Assembly: GCA_013398175.1 (NCBI GenBank)
Contig: VZRZ01003063.1
Coordinates: 650,621 to 714,620, forward strand
Length of the DNA: 64,000 nt
Reading direction: 5' to 3'
DNA from: Climacteris rufus
Taxonomy: Eukaryota > Chordata > Aves > Passeriformes > Climacteridae
The notes under the pieces were generated by a model. The model made no database searches and had not been told where the DNA came from. It saw only the letters and a program-made list of their open reading frames with translations. The translations under genes and the position numbers were made by a program. Each line of letters begins with the position of its first letter. The first letter of the stretch is position 1. Shown one piece after another: positions 47,359 to 59,212 of the stretch.

Positions 47359-49677
47359 TGGGAAACTTCTTCCCAAAGGGCAGTGAGGCCAACAGATCAC
47401 ATAACCCTTAGTTAAGGTCTCTACATAAGCCAAAGCTTTGTGCTCATCCTCCATCAAGGGTAGATTCGATACCAATAATTTTTAAATATCCTCAAGACTT
47501 CAGCAGAATGAGTTGCTTACCAGTAAAATATCAGTGGGTGCAGTGATTTTATAGAAAAAAATAAAAATCAAAGGATTACTTTAGGATTATTATTTTCTAT
47601 GCCAAAACAATTATAAAGATTAACATTTCATATCGAATCAGAGTTTGAAAATCCATTGAAATATAGAAAAACTATTTGTAAGAAAAAAGTAGATGTCGGT
47701 GAGGCCTGGAGAAACCTGAGTTGAATAAGAGGGGCCAGAGTTTCATAAGAAAGCAATTTTCCTGCCAGGTATGGAGTACTCCTGACTGACACGCAAAATG
47801 AAGAAAACAAGATCCCAAAGCTTAATTTATAACTAACCTGCACACAGCTGCTCACCCACTACAGTCAAACAAAATGACTATAACTGGGAATAAATATTTG
47901 CTCCATATCACATGAATCTGGCTTACAGCTCTTTCACTGACAATGTAAGAATAAGTGAGATTTTCCATTATTATTTGCTTCCAATTTTACTTATCCATCA
48001 TAAATTTGCTACTGAGACCATAAATCTCTCACCTGATAATAATGTTTTTCAGTAGATACTCTTCTGAGATCCTATTTAGTGAGATATCATACACAAATAC
48101 TACAAGTAGACACAAATAAATCCACAACAGGTGTAATAATTGTCTGAGAAAAAGTAGCACTGCACTCAAGAAAAGCATTTAGGTAGAAGCTACAGATTTC
48201 CTTGTTGCGTTTTCAACGCTAAAATTGCTTCTATAAGTTAGTGGCTGAAAATGCACAGAACCCTGAAACAAATTTCAGGTTGAATTTCCATGGCTTCCTC
48301 TCCCCTGCACCTTAAAAAGGAGCATAAGGACATGAGGAACAAGAGGAAAGGTGAAGGAAGAATTATAAAAGTGTTTTTGGTTTGGAGGCACTTCACAAAT
48401 CAAGAATTTTCTTTTTCTCTGTTATACTTTTAACCTGGTTCTGAAAAACTTGAGACTAAAGGAGGGCTGGATAAAGGAAAAAAATTCTGAGGTTTCAGTT
48501 TTATCTTGCAGAGAACTTACTCAACCAAAAAGACAGAGGCATAAAATCACAGTCCTTAGCTCCATGCCCTTGATATTGATTCAGCTCACACAAATCTGCA
48601 GTGAACTCCTTCATTCCTCAGGATTCTTGTGAATGTGTGAATATCTCAGTCCTGCTTTTATAAAATGGCCCTGCTAACCCTGAGAGATGTGGAGAAAAGC
48701 TCCAAAATGTGACCCAAGTGAATCCTAAACTGTTCACAATCTAATGACGAATAAAAGAGCCCGGCATGTTTATTAGGTTTCATCATTCTCCAACATTTGG
48801 GCTCAGCAATATCATAACCATAAAAATAGCACTTACAGAGTTTATGCAAAAAGAAGGGAGATTATTTTATGAAAAGGTGAGGCCTCTTCTAGGTTTGGGT
48901 GGCACCTCAGCCATCCTTGGCCGTGCCCCTGGCACAGGTTCTGGTTGGATATCTGACCCAATTCTGTCAGTGTGAGTCAAACACAGGGAGAGATTCCAGG
49001 GTGTTGCCCAAAATCACAAACTTCTCTGCCCCAGTGCACGTTCCTGCCAGCATGAATTACCCTTCTGAAGGTTGTGACAGTCCCAAGACTCTTGCATAGG
49101 TTTGTGCCTTGCATTAGCACAATCATTGCCTTTAAGGTTCATTGAGCACAGCCTTTGCTTCCCTTCGAGCTCTGGGCAAGACAGTTTTCATTCTGCTGAG
49201 TGCACCTTGCCACTAAGAATGTCAGACTTCACATGTCAATGGCCTAAAATCTCCTTTTCCCCACCGTTCATAAGCCCATATTCAACAGTAATCCTGACCA
49301 AGGGCTGTGTTTTATTGCAGCCTGGACATGGACAATGAGGCCTGGAGCATGGTGGGCACCCCTAAGTGATTCCATAAAGCAGGGTGTGATTAAAGCCCAG
49401 CAGAGACCCACTCCGCCCCTCAGAAATAGCATTCCAGCAACAACAACTGTTTTTGTTTTACCTCTGCACCTCCAGATATGTCTGGAATCCTGAAATTCCC
49501 ACACCAGCATGTTGGGACACACTGTTCCCAGAAGACTTTCTGCTCAGGACTGTAGCCAGAGAAGGTTTGAGAGGTTCACACATACCCAGAGGTGCACATG
49601 AAGTTGCTGATGCTCCTCCAAACCCACAACTCCCACAAATCATAACAATCCTGCTTTAAATTCTGGGAGTGTCTCCA
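47359..49677. other. Unique A/T-rich DNA, no gene seen
   Basis: No exon, RNA gene or interspersed repeat recognised. Confidence 0.5.
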
Positions 49678-50035
49678 CCCCGAGTAATGCCTGCTGATCT
49701 CAGAGGAGTTCGGAGAGCCATCATTATTGCAATTGTCTGTGGGGGTCTGTCTCAGGAGCTCGGCAGCCTCTGCAGCACCATTTCTTGGCCAACAGCACCA
49801 TCTGCCTCCAAGAACCGAACACGGGAGCACATCGTGCTTCATCCCTGCTCCCCGGCACTCTTCGCCTCTTTCTGCAAACCCATTCATGGGCGTGCTGCCA
49901 CAAGCTCTGTGCTGGGTGTGAGCCAGGGTTTGGAGAACCAGAGCCAAGTATTTCAATTTCCAAAGCTCACAGAGCACCCCGAAATGGCCAGCACGGTGTA
50001 GTCATCCGAGGGGTCACTGAGAAACCGGAGCACAA
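49678..50035. other. CpG-enriched patch of unknown nature
   Basis: About 14 CpGs in roughly 350 bases, against near absence in the flanks, with open frames on both strands (110 codons plus, up to 133 codons minus). No domain, splice site pair or repeat family is recognised. It could be an old CpG-rich repeat, a small regulatory element or a non-coding RNA exon. Confidence 0.25.
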
Positions 50036-50138
50036 ATCAGGCCCTGCAAAAGCCATGGCTTCATCCCTGTATGTGCCTGGCTGGAAACAAGGGTAAATCC
50101 TGCATAGTAAACATGAGTCCTGGTTACCCTGTTTTGTG

Positions 50139-50237
50139 TCACAGAATTGTTAGAGTTGGAAGGGACCTTTTAAAGGTCATGTAATCCACCCCTCCTGCAA
50201 TGAGCAGGGGCACCTTCAGCTCCAACAGGTTGCTCAT
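50139..50237 (-). mobile_element. CR1 LINE, very short 3' end
   Basis: About 100 bases: 'cacagaattgttagagttggaaggg' followed by variants of 'acccctcctgcaatgagcaggggcacctt' and 'ccaacaggttgctca'. The wording differs from both other CR1 groups here, which points to a third, older subfamily. Confidence 0.82.
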
Positions 50238-52705
50238 ATCAGTGTGAAATGTAGTTCTTGTGAAGTATTAAATTAGCTTTTGAGCACTGAACTGGAAAAC
50301 CTTGCATTTCTCTTACTATTAATTTGCAGTGAAATCTTGGTTACTCAAACAGAAGTGGTTTGTGAGTGGTTTGGAGCTTGCCTTAAATAGGAGTACAGAA
50401 GGATATTTGTGCCAGAAGACACAAACTTGTGTCAAAAGACACAAATATGTAACTTGTTAATTTGTTGGATTGATTTGTTGAACTTGGTGGATGAATTGGT
50501 TAATTAATTCGTTGGACTTTCTGTGGAATATATCTCTTCACAACAACTACCGAAGGAGTTTCCTTGGGGGAAACTACCAGGCTGATCTTTAGGATAAAGA
50601 TGCTCCAAAAAAACAGTTGGAAAATGGCTGCAGTGGCATAGCCAGAGTAATAACAAATGCAGCAGTATCTCTGGGTGGAGTAAGAGCCCCAGAGACCCGG
50701 GATTTCAGCTGGAGTGCCAGTGTGTGCTGCAGCCTGAGGTGACCATTCCCACATCCTTAGAAGGAATGCAGATTATCCCTGCTTTAAACTCAGCTCCATC
50801 AGACTTCCCTCCACAGGCTGGCATGGGAACCAGTACAGACAATAATTCCTGGATGTTGTTATGTGGGAAGTGGTGCTAAATACCCACAGGGAATGCTGGT
50901 AAGAAATACTGGAGACAGGATATATCCAGAGTGTCTCCAAAGCAGCAGTGGCCACATGATGTTTAAATGTGCATCGTGCAAAATCCTTCTGTAACTTTGT
51001 GTAACGGCAGAGCACTGTGCAGGCTTGGAAGAACAAGAGTTCTGGGCTTTTGCATTATTCCCACCTTTTCTGAATGCTGTTGACTCTGGAGCAAAGCCAC
51101 AGCTCCTTTGGTGTCTCCATCGTTCCGAGGATCACCAGGAGAACTCAGGGAAGCAGCATGAGTGGATGTTCCCAGTGTCCTCCTGAAAACCATGTCCCGT
51201 GTTAGTGACATCTGGGAAGGTTTGCCCATGGAAATGGGAAGAGGGGAAAGCCTGAACAAAAGCACGTGTGACTACATTTAGCAGAGGCCTGAACTCTGGC
51301 CCAAAATTCAGTGCAGTGTCTGTAAATAAATAAATAAACACATAAAGCTGAACTCTTATCAATCTAATTAGCAGTCATTTATTCATACAGCTCCACCACC
51401 TACACTGCAGTCATGGCTTAGTGACACATGAAATATGACAGCAAATACAGACCTATCCCTTGCCCTCTGATTAGATTTTAGATATTAATGCACTTTCCAG
51501 ACTGCAAAAAGAGCAAATGGAAAATGGATGTAACCAAACTCTCTTCATGTTGCCACTCATGTTCACAGGCGTGACAAGATCCTGAGTCCTGTCAAAGCTC
51601 TGAAGTGCCACAGCCCTTCTGGAGGTCTACCCTTAGAACCACAAAGAGGCCTTTTAACTTTAAAATTAGAATAAACATTATCACAGTCAACCTATCTTAA
51701 AGTACAGACAATGCAAATGGGACAGAAAACAACTAAAAGAACTGGTAGGAAGCTGTCCCCGCTTTCTTTTGTCCCCTGTTGCAGGTTGAAACCTCCCTGT
51801 CAGCCTTGTGGCACAGGATCCCACCAGCCCTGCAGCAGTGATCCCTCTGATCACTCAGGAAAATCTTTTGTTCCTTCTTTTCTCAAGCCTGGCTTTGCAT
51901 CTGCTCTCGAGCCTCTTCTGGTAAGTCCAGGGAAATAAGTGCCTAAACATTCTTATACTTAAAGAATATTCTTTAAAAAATCTACAGAGGTACTTAGGTA
52001 CTAAATTGGCATGAAGTAGAGGATTATAACAGGGTGAAGTGCAACATCTGAATGCCTTTTAAATTTTGGCCCTGGCTGTGTGACCAGAAGTGCCCAGAAC
52101 CTCTCAGGACTGGACTGGGGCAGTGCACACACAACTCTCACCCAGATATTTTTAGAAAGCTGAGATTTTTTTCTTGGTGACAGGAAGTACTTCAAATGCA
52201 CTCTTTGGTTGCCCCAAAGAGTGGGGTCTGGCCCATTAACCCAGCACATCATAAGGAAACGTTGGGAAACCTGATTAAATATTTCACAGCTCAGTCCATT
52301 TAGCATTGTGAGTGTTTGAACTATTTAAAATGAGCAAGAAGGGCTTGCCTGTATGAGGCAGCTGAGCCTAACTTACATTCTTTCACCTTCAGCTCCCACC
52401 TTGAGTTTTCATTTTGAACCAACATGACCTTATTAAATCCATGCTCTCCCTCCCCAGTGCTATGGCCTTGGACTGCAGGCAATTCCCAGATTCCAGCCCC
52501 GGTGAGAGGTTCAAATGATGGCCTCGACCCTCTGCTATGTGAGGAGAGGAGACCTGCAGGAGGGGAGACCTTCTGCACCCCCCTGCTGCCTCCTTATGTC
52601 GAGAGATCAGAGTCTCCTTCCTCCAGCTGCTTGGTTTTGTGGCACTGAAGCACATAACACATTTCTGCTCCAGCTATTCCTGTGCTCCTAAATCACAACC
52701 CACTT
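50238..52705. other. Unique non-coding DNA, no gene seen
   Basis: 2.5 kb with no recognised gene or repeat family. A T/G-rich 'ttgttgga/ttggttaatt' word cluster lies at about 50455-50520. Confidence 0.5.
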
Positions 52706-52842
52706 AGAATCATGGAATCATTATGCTTGGAAAAGCCCTGTAAGGTCATCGAGTCCAACCATTAACCCAGCACTGCCTCATTACCACTAAACCACATCCC
52801 TAAGTATCACATCCACATGTTTGTTGAGCACTTCCAAGGATG
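52706..52842 (-). mobile_element. CR1 LINE 3' end, second subfamily
   Basis: Minus-strand copy with 'agaatcatggaatcattatgc', 'tcatcgagtccaaccattaacccagcactgcc', 'accactaaaccacatccctaagt' and 'gagcacttccaaggatg' type blocks. This is the same lineage as the 32033, 44258 and 54817 copies. Confidence 0.9.
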
Positions 52843-54005
52843 AAGGGGGGATTTCATCCTTTTCCCACTGAGATCCCTGAAGAACTCACACCTGGGAGCA
52901 TCGTTTTCCCGTGTACGAGAGAACCCTTGCCTTGAAAAGCAATGAAACAAAAAAAATCCCCAAACCTGAAGGTAAATGTATTCATAATTTAAGGTCCCTC
53001 TGCACTGTAGGGAGAGAAGCCATCTCTCTGCTCTGCAGCTGCCAAAATATATTGGAGAAAATTTAACAGTAAAGCATTTATTGCAATGAACCACATACAG
53101 AATTGCCAATAAAAAATAAGGGGAAGAGAGAAGCTAACAAGCATGCAAAGCCTGGGGAAGAGGCTGTACTGCTTGGGGAGTCACTGGTTTAAGTTCCCAG
53201 GCAGTGGGAGATGGTTTGGGGGGGTGAGAGCAGCAGTTCTTGATTCAGCACTGCCACACGCAGGCAGGATGTGGCAGAGAGGGAGACACTGGCTTTCCCT
53301 CCAGATCCCTGAAATACAGCTCCCTCTTTCCCTGCAAAAAGGTTTTATTAAAGCTGTCAGCCCGCTTTGAAATAATGACAGGTGTTACACAAATCAGCAG
53401 CCTTAGCTCTGTACTTAGCAAAGTGCCAGAGCCGGGTCTAACAGCACAAAGCAAAATACTGGACAAATAAAAAGGTGCAACACAACAGGATGGGAATGTC
53501 CAGCAATAGGTGGGGCAATCTAATTTTCTGTTGTTTTTAAGGCACTGGGATACATAGGCAGCAATTTTAGTATAATACAAATAAATACTATGGGTATTTT
53601 CCTTTACAACCCGCTGAGCTCAACAGACGAGAAATTTCCATTTACCTCATCCTTGTAAGGTATTTTTGCCTAATGTCTGTAACTGGTTAGGAAAATTACG
53701 ACAACTGTAGACAGAATCTAACAGGGCCTCAGAAAAACAACAAAATCTTTTCAAATTTCAGGGAGGAGACAAACTGCAAAGATTTTTTGGCAGGGGTTTG
53801 CAGTCTAAAACATTCTCAAACAGCTACTTTGCCATGCTGGTCTTCCCTTTACAGGCTGATTCCAGTGTCAAGTCTGGGCAGTTCTAGCACTGATAGATAA
53901 TGATTTATAAAAAATAAAGTCATGTATGCTCCTGACAGGACTGACAGCAAGCAGCTGAGGAAATACCTGTGCTCTGAGCCACTCCTCAGCATTGGTCTGA
54001 GAGCA
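52843..54005. other. Unique non-coding DNA, no gene seen
   Basis: No exon, RNA gene or repeat family recognised. Confidence 0.5.
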
Positions 54006-54286
54006 GAGAATCATGGAATAGTTTGGATTGGAAGGTCAGGGCAGGGACACCTTCCACTATCCCAGGTTGCTCCAAGCCCTGTCCAATCTGGCCTTGGACA
54101 CTTCCAGGGATGGGGCAGCCACAGCTTCTCTGGGCACCCTGTGCCAGGGCCTCAGCACCGTCACAGGGAAGGATTCTTTCCTAATATCTCAAACTAACCC
54201 AGCCTTCCTTCAGCTTAAAGCAATTCCCCCTTGTCCTGTCCCTCCATCCCTTGTCCCAGTTCCCTCTCCAGCTCTCTTGCAGGCTG
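54006..54286 (-). mobile_element. CR1 LINE 3' end with internal deletion
   Basis: Minus-strand copy of the common lineage running from 'agaatcatggaatagtttgg' back to the 'ccagctctcttgcagg' block. About 35 bases between 'ttggaagg' and 'gcagggacacc' are missing relative to neighbouring copies. It is otherwise well preserved. Confidence 0.92.
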
Positions 54287-54816
54287 CACAAGTGTGAAGC
54301 ATCACAGTACCCTGGTACTCCACTGCACCACCCACCAGAAATGAGGTCCTCCGCAGCATCCACTGAGCATATTCTTACTGTACCCATGGGATTTCCATGG
54401 CATTATACAAATGCCATTATACAAATACTTTGAAGTCTCAAAGTATTCCCAAATGCCTTGCAGTGGCACAAGTCACTCTGGTTTGTGAAGGGTGTAAAAG
54501 TGAATCCAGAGGCTCCCATCTGGAGATGTCCAGCACAGAGAGAAAATGGTACTGGCTTTAAAGCCCTGCCAGTCCCTCACTGAGCCCCTTTGTTGTGGTA
54601 CATCGTGGATAACAGAGGCAATGAGGGAGAGGGCAGCAGAGCACGCACAGGAAGAGTGGCACAGCCCACACAAGCACTCTCCATTGGCAGGAGCTCCACA
54701 CTTTATTCTGAAGTGTTCTCCTGTGCCCATCACTCGGGCAGTGGTTGGGCTCTGCCCCTGGAAGCAGCTCCAGGATGTGGTGCAGCACCACCCCAAATGG
54801 AGGTGAAACCTCTTAA
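54287..54816. other. Unique spacer between CR1 copies
   Basis: 530 bases with opposed open frames and no recognised domain. No repeat family assigned. Confidence 0.45.
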
Positions 54817-55106
54817 GAGTCACAGACTCTTTAAGGTTGGAAAAGACCTATAAGATCATCAAGTCCAACTACCAAGCCAGCACCACTCTCGTGTTCACCA
54901 CTAAGTCTTGTCCCCACGTGCCACATCCACAGGTTTTTTTCAACACTTCCAGCGATGGTGATTCCACCACTGCCCTGGGCAGCCTGTACCAGTGCTTGAC
55001 AACCCTTTCTGTGAAGTATACTCTCCAATTTATATTGGAGATATGTCAATATCCAAGCTAAACCTCCCTTGGGGCAACTTGAGGCCATTTCCTCTCATCC
55101 TATCTC
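54817..55106 (-). mobile_element. CR1 LINE 3' end, second subfamily
   Basis: Minus-strand copy with 'aggttggaaaagacctataagatcatcaag', 'atggtgattccaccactgccctgggcagcctg', 'gcttgacaaccctttctgtgaag' and 'ggggcaacttgaggccatttcctctc' type blocks. It is truncated at 'catcctatc', where short CATCT words follow. Confidence 0.93.
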
Positions 55107-56065
55107 ATCTCATCCTTTCCACCAGCACTGCCTTGGACAGGGCACCAGAAAGGAGTTGTATACAAAATAAACCTTTGTCCATCCTCTTAAATAATCTGTT
55201 TTTCTGCTGAGGAAATAGCAGTTTCAGAACAGGAGGCACCTCAGCCATCATTGCTGTGCTCCTAAGGTAAAATCATAAAAAATCAGAGCACTTTCTTCAT
55301 CTGAAGACATTTACACAGCTCCAGGAGGAGCTCCCTACCTTGCACAAGCTCTTTTCCCACACAGGATTTAACCATCCTGCACAAACTTCTTCCACAGAAA
55401 GTGGGCTTTAGCTGCAAGGCCTCAGCTAAAAGGTTTTCATGTCCTATTTCCAAGTGATAGGATTTTTAGCTGTAGTAACTGTAGTTGTAGCAAATAAGTC
55501 TGGTTTCCAATTCAGAATAACCACTCTTACCTGCTTAAAGCATTTCAGTGAAAAAAAAAGCTGCTGGTGGGGTTTTTTTGTGCCTTATTTCCTAAAGTCC
55601 AAGAGTATAAGTTTCCATTACAAGAGGGAATCAGTGAAAAAATATATTTTTTACTTTAATTTAATTCAAAACTACCCAAATCAGCTGGAATCTTACTGAA
55701 ATGCAAAACTTCACCTCCAAAAGTCACATGTGTGGAGAGGGAAGGCCCTGAGTTTACCTCACAAAATGCTACATTCTGTCTTGAACTCCCTACCACTGTG
55801 AGACCTTCAAGGAAAATACTCTCCCCACCCAAAATTTCCATGAGTAACCTTGGGATGGGACTCCCAGAAGTTATTTGTTGTGACAGGGGCAGGGATAAAA
55901 TTGTGAGGGACAACATCCAGTTCCCCTAATCTGGGAGAGGGAACTGGGACCTCAGAGCTGCTGAGCTCTCTTCTTATTTGGGTTAACATTGCTAAAGCAA
56001 GGCTTTGCAAATCTTGATGCAGACATCTTGAAAAAATATCCAAAATGCATTAAATATCAATTAAA
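55107..56065. other. Unique non-coding DNA, no gene seen
   Basis: No exon, RNA gene or repeat family recognised. Confidence 0.5.
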
Positions 56066-56122
56066 TGCTGGGCTCAGTGATCTTGGAGGCCTTTTCCAAC
56101 CTAAATGCTTCTGTGACTCTGC
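56066..56122 (+). mobile_element. CR1 LINE tail, second subfamily (tiny)
   Basis: Fifty-seven bases matching only the extreme CR1 3' end: 'gctcagtgatcttggaggccttttccaacctaaatg' then 'cttctgtgactctg'. An extreme 5' truncation. Confidence 0.75.
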
Positions 56123-56319
56123 GGTGTTATGTGACTTAACACATCATGAGGGACTGAAATAGTTTTGTTATCACAGAGAAGGTGCAGCACAATTCTCTCT
56201 CCATTTACATCTAAGAGGCTCCTGATGTCCCAAAACTGCTGTGTCTGTGCACAAAGAGCTGCCACTACCAGGAGTAGCTGCCTCTGAAAAGCTCCATGGA
56301 TTTTCCTTGAGAAAGGACA

Positions 56320-56870
56320 CGTGCAAGTTCAATCTCCATCCCTCAGGGATCAATACTGGTGCCAATAGTGCTCACTGAGTTTATTAAACGACCTGGCTGC
56401 TGGGGTAGAGTGCACTCCCATCAGCTTCACCCATGATTCCTAAATGGGGAGAGCTGTTGATGTGCTGGCAGCTCTGGACACCCTTCAGCGAGACCTCAGC
56501 TGGATGGAAAAATGGGCCAGGGTGAACAGCCTGAAATTCAATAAATGCAATACAGGAAAGTGCAAACTCCTGCCCCAGGGGTGGGATAAGCTCAGCACAG
56601 AGCAGAGAAGTAGCTGGGGGTCAGGGTGGCCATCAAGCTGGACATAAGCCAGCGCCGTGTCTGTGCAGGAAAGGAGGCCAGCGGGGCCTGGGCTGCACTG
56701 GGAGTGCTGCCAGCACCTCCAGGAGGGGAAATTCTCCCTCTCTTCAGCACTGGAGAGGCCATGTCTGGAGGGCATGTCCAGATCTAGGCTCCCCAGTACA
56801 GGGGAGGCTCAAAATCACCAGGGAAGATCACAAATATTGTTAGGGACTGGAGCGTCTAGGCATGGCATCT
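56320..56870 (+). pseudogene. CR1 LINE ORF2 (reverse transcriptase) fragment
   Basis: Decayed coding part of CR1 ORF2 without the 3' end. A reverse-transcriptase core motif of PQGS type is readable at about 56334-56345, followed by a one-base frame change near 56386. The catalytic F-A-D-D position reads F-T-H-D and is followed by a stop. A recognisable thumb-side stretch (ALDTLQRDLSWMEKWA, about 56472-56519; then LKFNK) comes next. Beyond about 56640 the 'SALxRPxLE' block is readable near 56735-56770, and weak similarity fades by 56870. It is inactive. It is either an internally truncated insertion or the surviving middle of a longer one; the 57-base CR1 tail 200 bases upstream is a separate event. 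Confidence 0.88.
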
Positions 56871-58179
56871 GCCACTGCTCAGGTTCAGCTATCAGATAGA
56901 CCAATCTCAAAGATGTGAAGCCAAAGGACACGAGCAGAAATAAAGGAAGTGTTTATAAGATTGGGCCATGTCACAAAAAAATTCATCATGCTGATAAGTC
57001 TCACAAAATATGTCCTCAGGATCTGTGCCCATGGTCACAGAGCGTTTCTAAAATCTTTGCTCACATTTCTTTTATACTTTGTTCCTTTGTGTCTTTTAAA
57101 AATCTGACTCTCTGGAGCCAATTTTATAAAGTCCACAAGAATGACATTAAGGTGAAGCTGACCCTTTTAGAAACAATTCTTTCTAATCTTCCAAATGCTC
57201 TTCCTATATGACCACAGTAAGAATCTATTAAATGCTTTGCCAGGAAATTTTTGCCCCAGCTTTTTAATTGAAGGAGTAGATTTGGATATTAACTCAAAAA
57301 AACAAATAATTTCCCAGCTGAAGTGGGTAAGCAGATCCAAATGCAACAATCTCTGACTTATCCCTTTGACTTTTTATCTAGGTGTCCCTTTAACACCATC
57401 TTCCTTAGTTATACACTGTGGTACATCCCAGCCTGTTTCTGTCTGAGCTGAGTCTTGTGAGGAGATGGAAATGAAGTTGAATTTTGGAGAATGATGATAT
57501 GAGGCACCCAGTAGGAAAATTAGATCAGGCACCACACTAAGCCAGGAAAAGCAGTTCAATAACTGGAAGTTAAAACCAACATTTTAAGAATACCCTTTTG
57601 TGTTTGCCACAAATTTTCACATTCTCTTCACATGAATTCTCAATATTTTGGGTACAATTACACAGTAGAAAAAAAAATCAGACTTAAGAACTAACACAGA
57701 TTTTTTTCCTTTGGCATTTTAGGAATAAGAGAATTGTCATTCTCACTTGCAAAGAGACCCTACTGTGCTTTAATATCCAGCAGCGCGAATAAGGCAGAAT
57801 ATGCAAAATGTGAGGTTTATCCTTACAAGTAAATGATCCTGAAGATGAAAAGTTTTTTCTTCACTTAGAATGTGCTAAAACTGAGTTTAAAAATTGGGTT
57901 CTCAATTTAAACTACCCTTGGTTTTTTCAAACATAGAAACAAACATCAGAAACATAGACTGAATTAGCAGTAGATACTTCATTCTCTGACAGAAGCAGAA
58001 GCTTGTAAAATAAAAATTTAAAAATCAGTGTGAACACAGAGTTAAACTGATTAAAAGGAGACGTGGTTAAACGCATGGTCATATTGAGTTCAGTTAGTCC
58101 TGATTTAGCACTTTGGCTTTACACAGCTTTGACTTAAAACCAGTCAAAATACATGATTATTAATATTTCAGCTTAATTT
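56871..58179. other. Unique non-coding DNA, no gene seen
   Basis: No exon, RNA gene or repeat family recognised. Confidence 0.5.
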
Positions 58180-58440
58180 TGGCTTGTCAGGTGGCAGAAG
58201 CCACCAGAACCTGTTCAAAAGACAAAGACTCCCACACAGCCCACAAGGGCGAGTCCCCGAGTGCCGCCCCTCTCTCATTATCAGTGCTCTCCGTGTTCCT
58301 CTCCCTTCCAAGCTGGGAATACCAATCAGCTTTAATGCTTGGCAGGAATTATTCAGCCTGTTTGGTAAAACTGCCTTCAAGCCACATATAGGCTGTGACA
58401 AAGTTTTCTAATTAAACAGTTTCATTAAGCAGCAGAGCGT
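58180..58440. promoter_or_regulatory. Candidate conserved non-coding element
   Basis: Unique sequence with a small CpG cluster near 58249-58292, a homeodomain-type TAATTAA at 58409-58415 and other TAAT/ATTA words. The texture is enhancer-like, but neither conservation nor activity can be seen here. Confidence 0.22.
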
Positions 58441-59110
58441 ACCTTTGTAAATCCCACAGCTGCCAGCTCAGGGCCTGATCCTCCTCCCACCAAACTCCAG
58501 AGGAGCAGGATCCCTGTATTTACATTTCTCCCTGTCTGGGAGATTTTAGAAATCAATAAGCAAAAGTTATTCTAAGTCTCAAAAAACATGCATTCTCTTT
58601 GGGATTCTCTGGGCAAATTGCTTATTGATTTTTCTCACCACATACTGCTGATTTTCATAGGCCTTGGATTGTTTGGGGGTTTTTTCTGGCATTGTGTCAT
58701 GTAATCATAAAAATTCTCCTCTGATACTATGGATATCACCCAAATGTATAATGTATCTGAGTCAATATGAACAGAGGCTGTCTCAGAACACCAAGGTTAT
58801 AAGGTTGGTGTTGCTGGGGAGGACATGGCATCCTGGACACAAGTCAATCCCTTCAGGAGAAGAGCCCAGACGGAGACACAGCTGAGATGGACACAGCCAT
58901 AAGGAGCAGGCAGGGATGGGAGGGAGAAAGATGGGGCTCCCCTGGTCAGTGATGAAGCCTTTGAGTAGGAGAGGCTCAAGCCCTTTGCCTCTCACAAGCC
59001 CCATGGGGTCCATGCCATGGTTCCCGTGCAGTGCTGGAATTCCTGCCTGCCTTCCCACCTCTCCCATTTGCTCCTGTGAGGGAGCCCCATCCAGCCAAGG
59101 AGCTGGAGCC
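58441..59110. other. Unique non-coding DNA, no gene seen
   Basis: No exon or repeat family recognised. G/C content rises toward 58850-59110. Confidence 0.45.
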
Positions 59111-59212
59111 CATCAAGGAGGTTTATCCCCCTCACTGAATTAAGTCCATCCCACCACACCAGATGAAGGAGTTTTATTCCCCTCATTAAATTAAATCCAT
59201 CCTACCACACCA
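59111..59212. repeat. 51-bp tandem duplication
   Basis: Two adjacent 51-base units (59111-59161 and 59162-59212) share the order AGGAG, TTTATTCCCCTCA-like, AATTAA and CCATCC-ACCACACCA. About ten differences, many of them C/T, indicate an old duplication. Confidence 0.9.
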
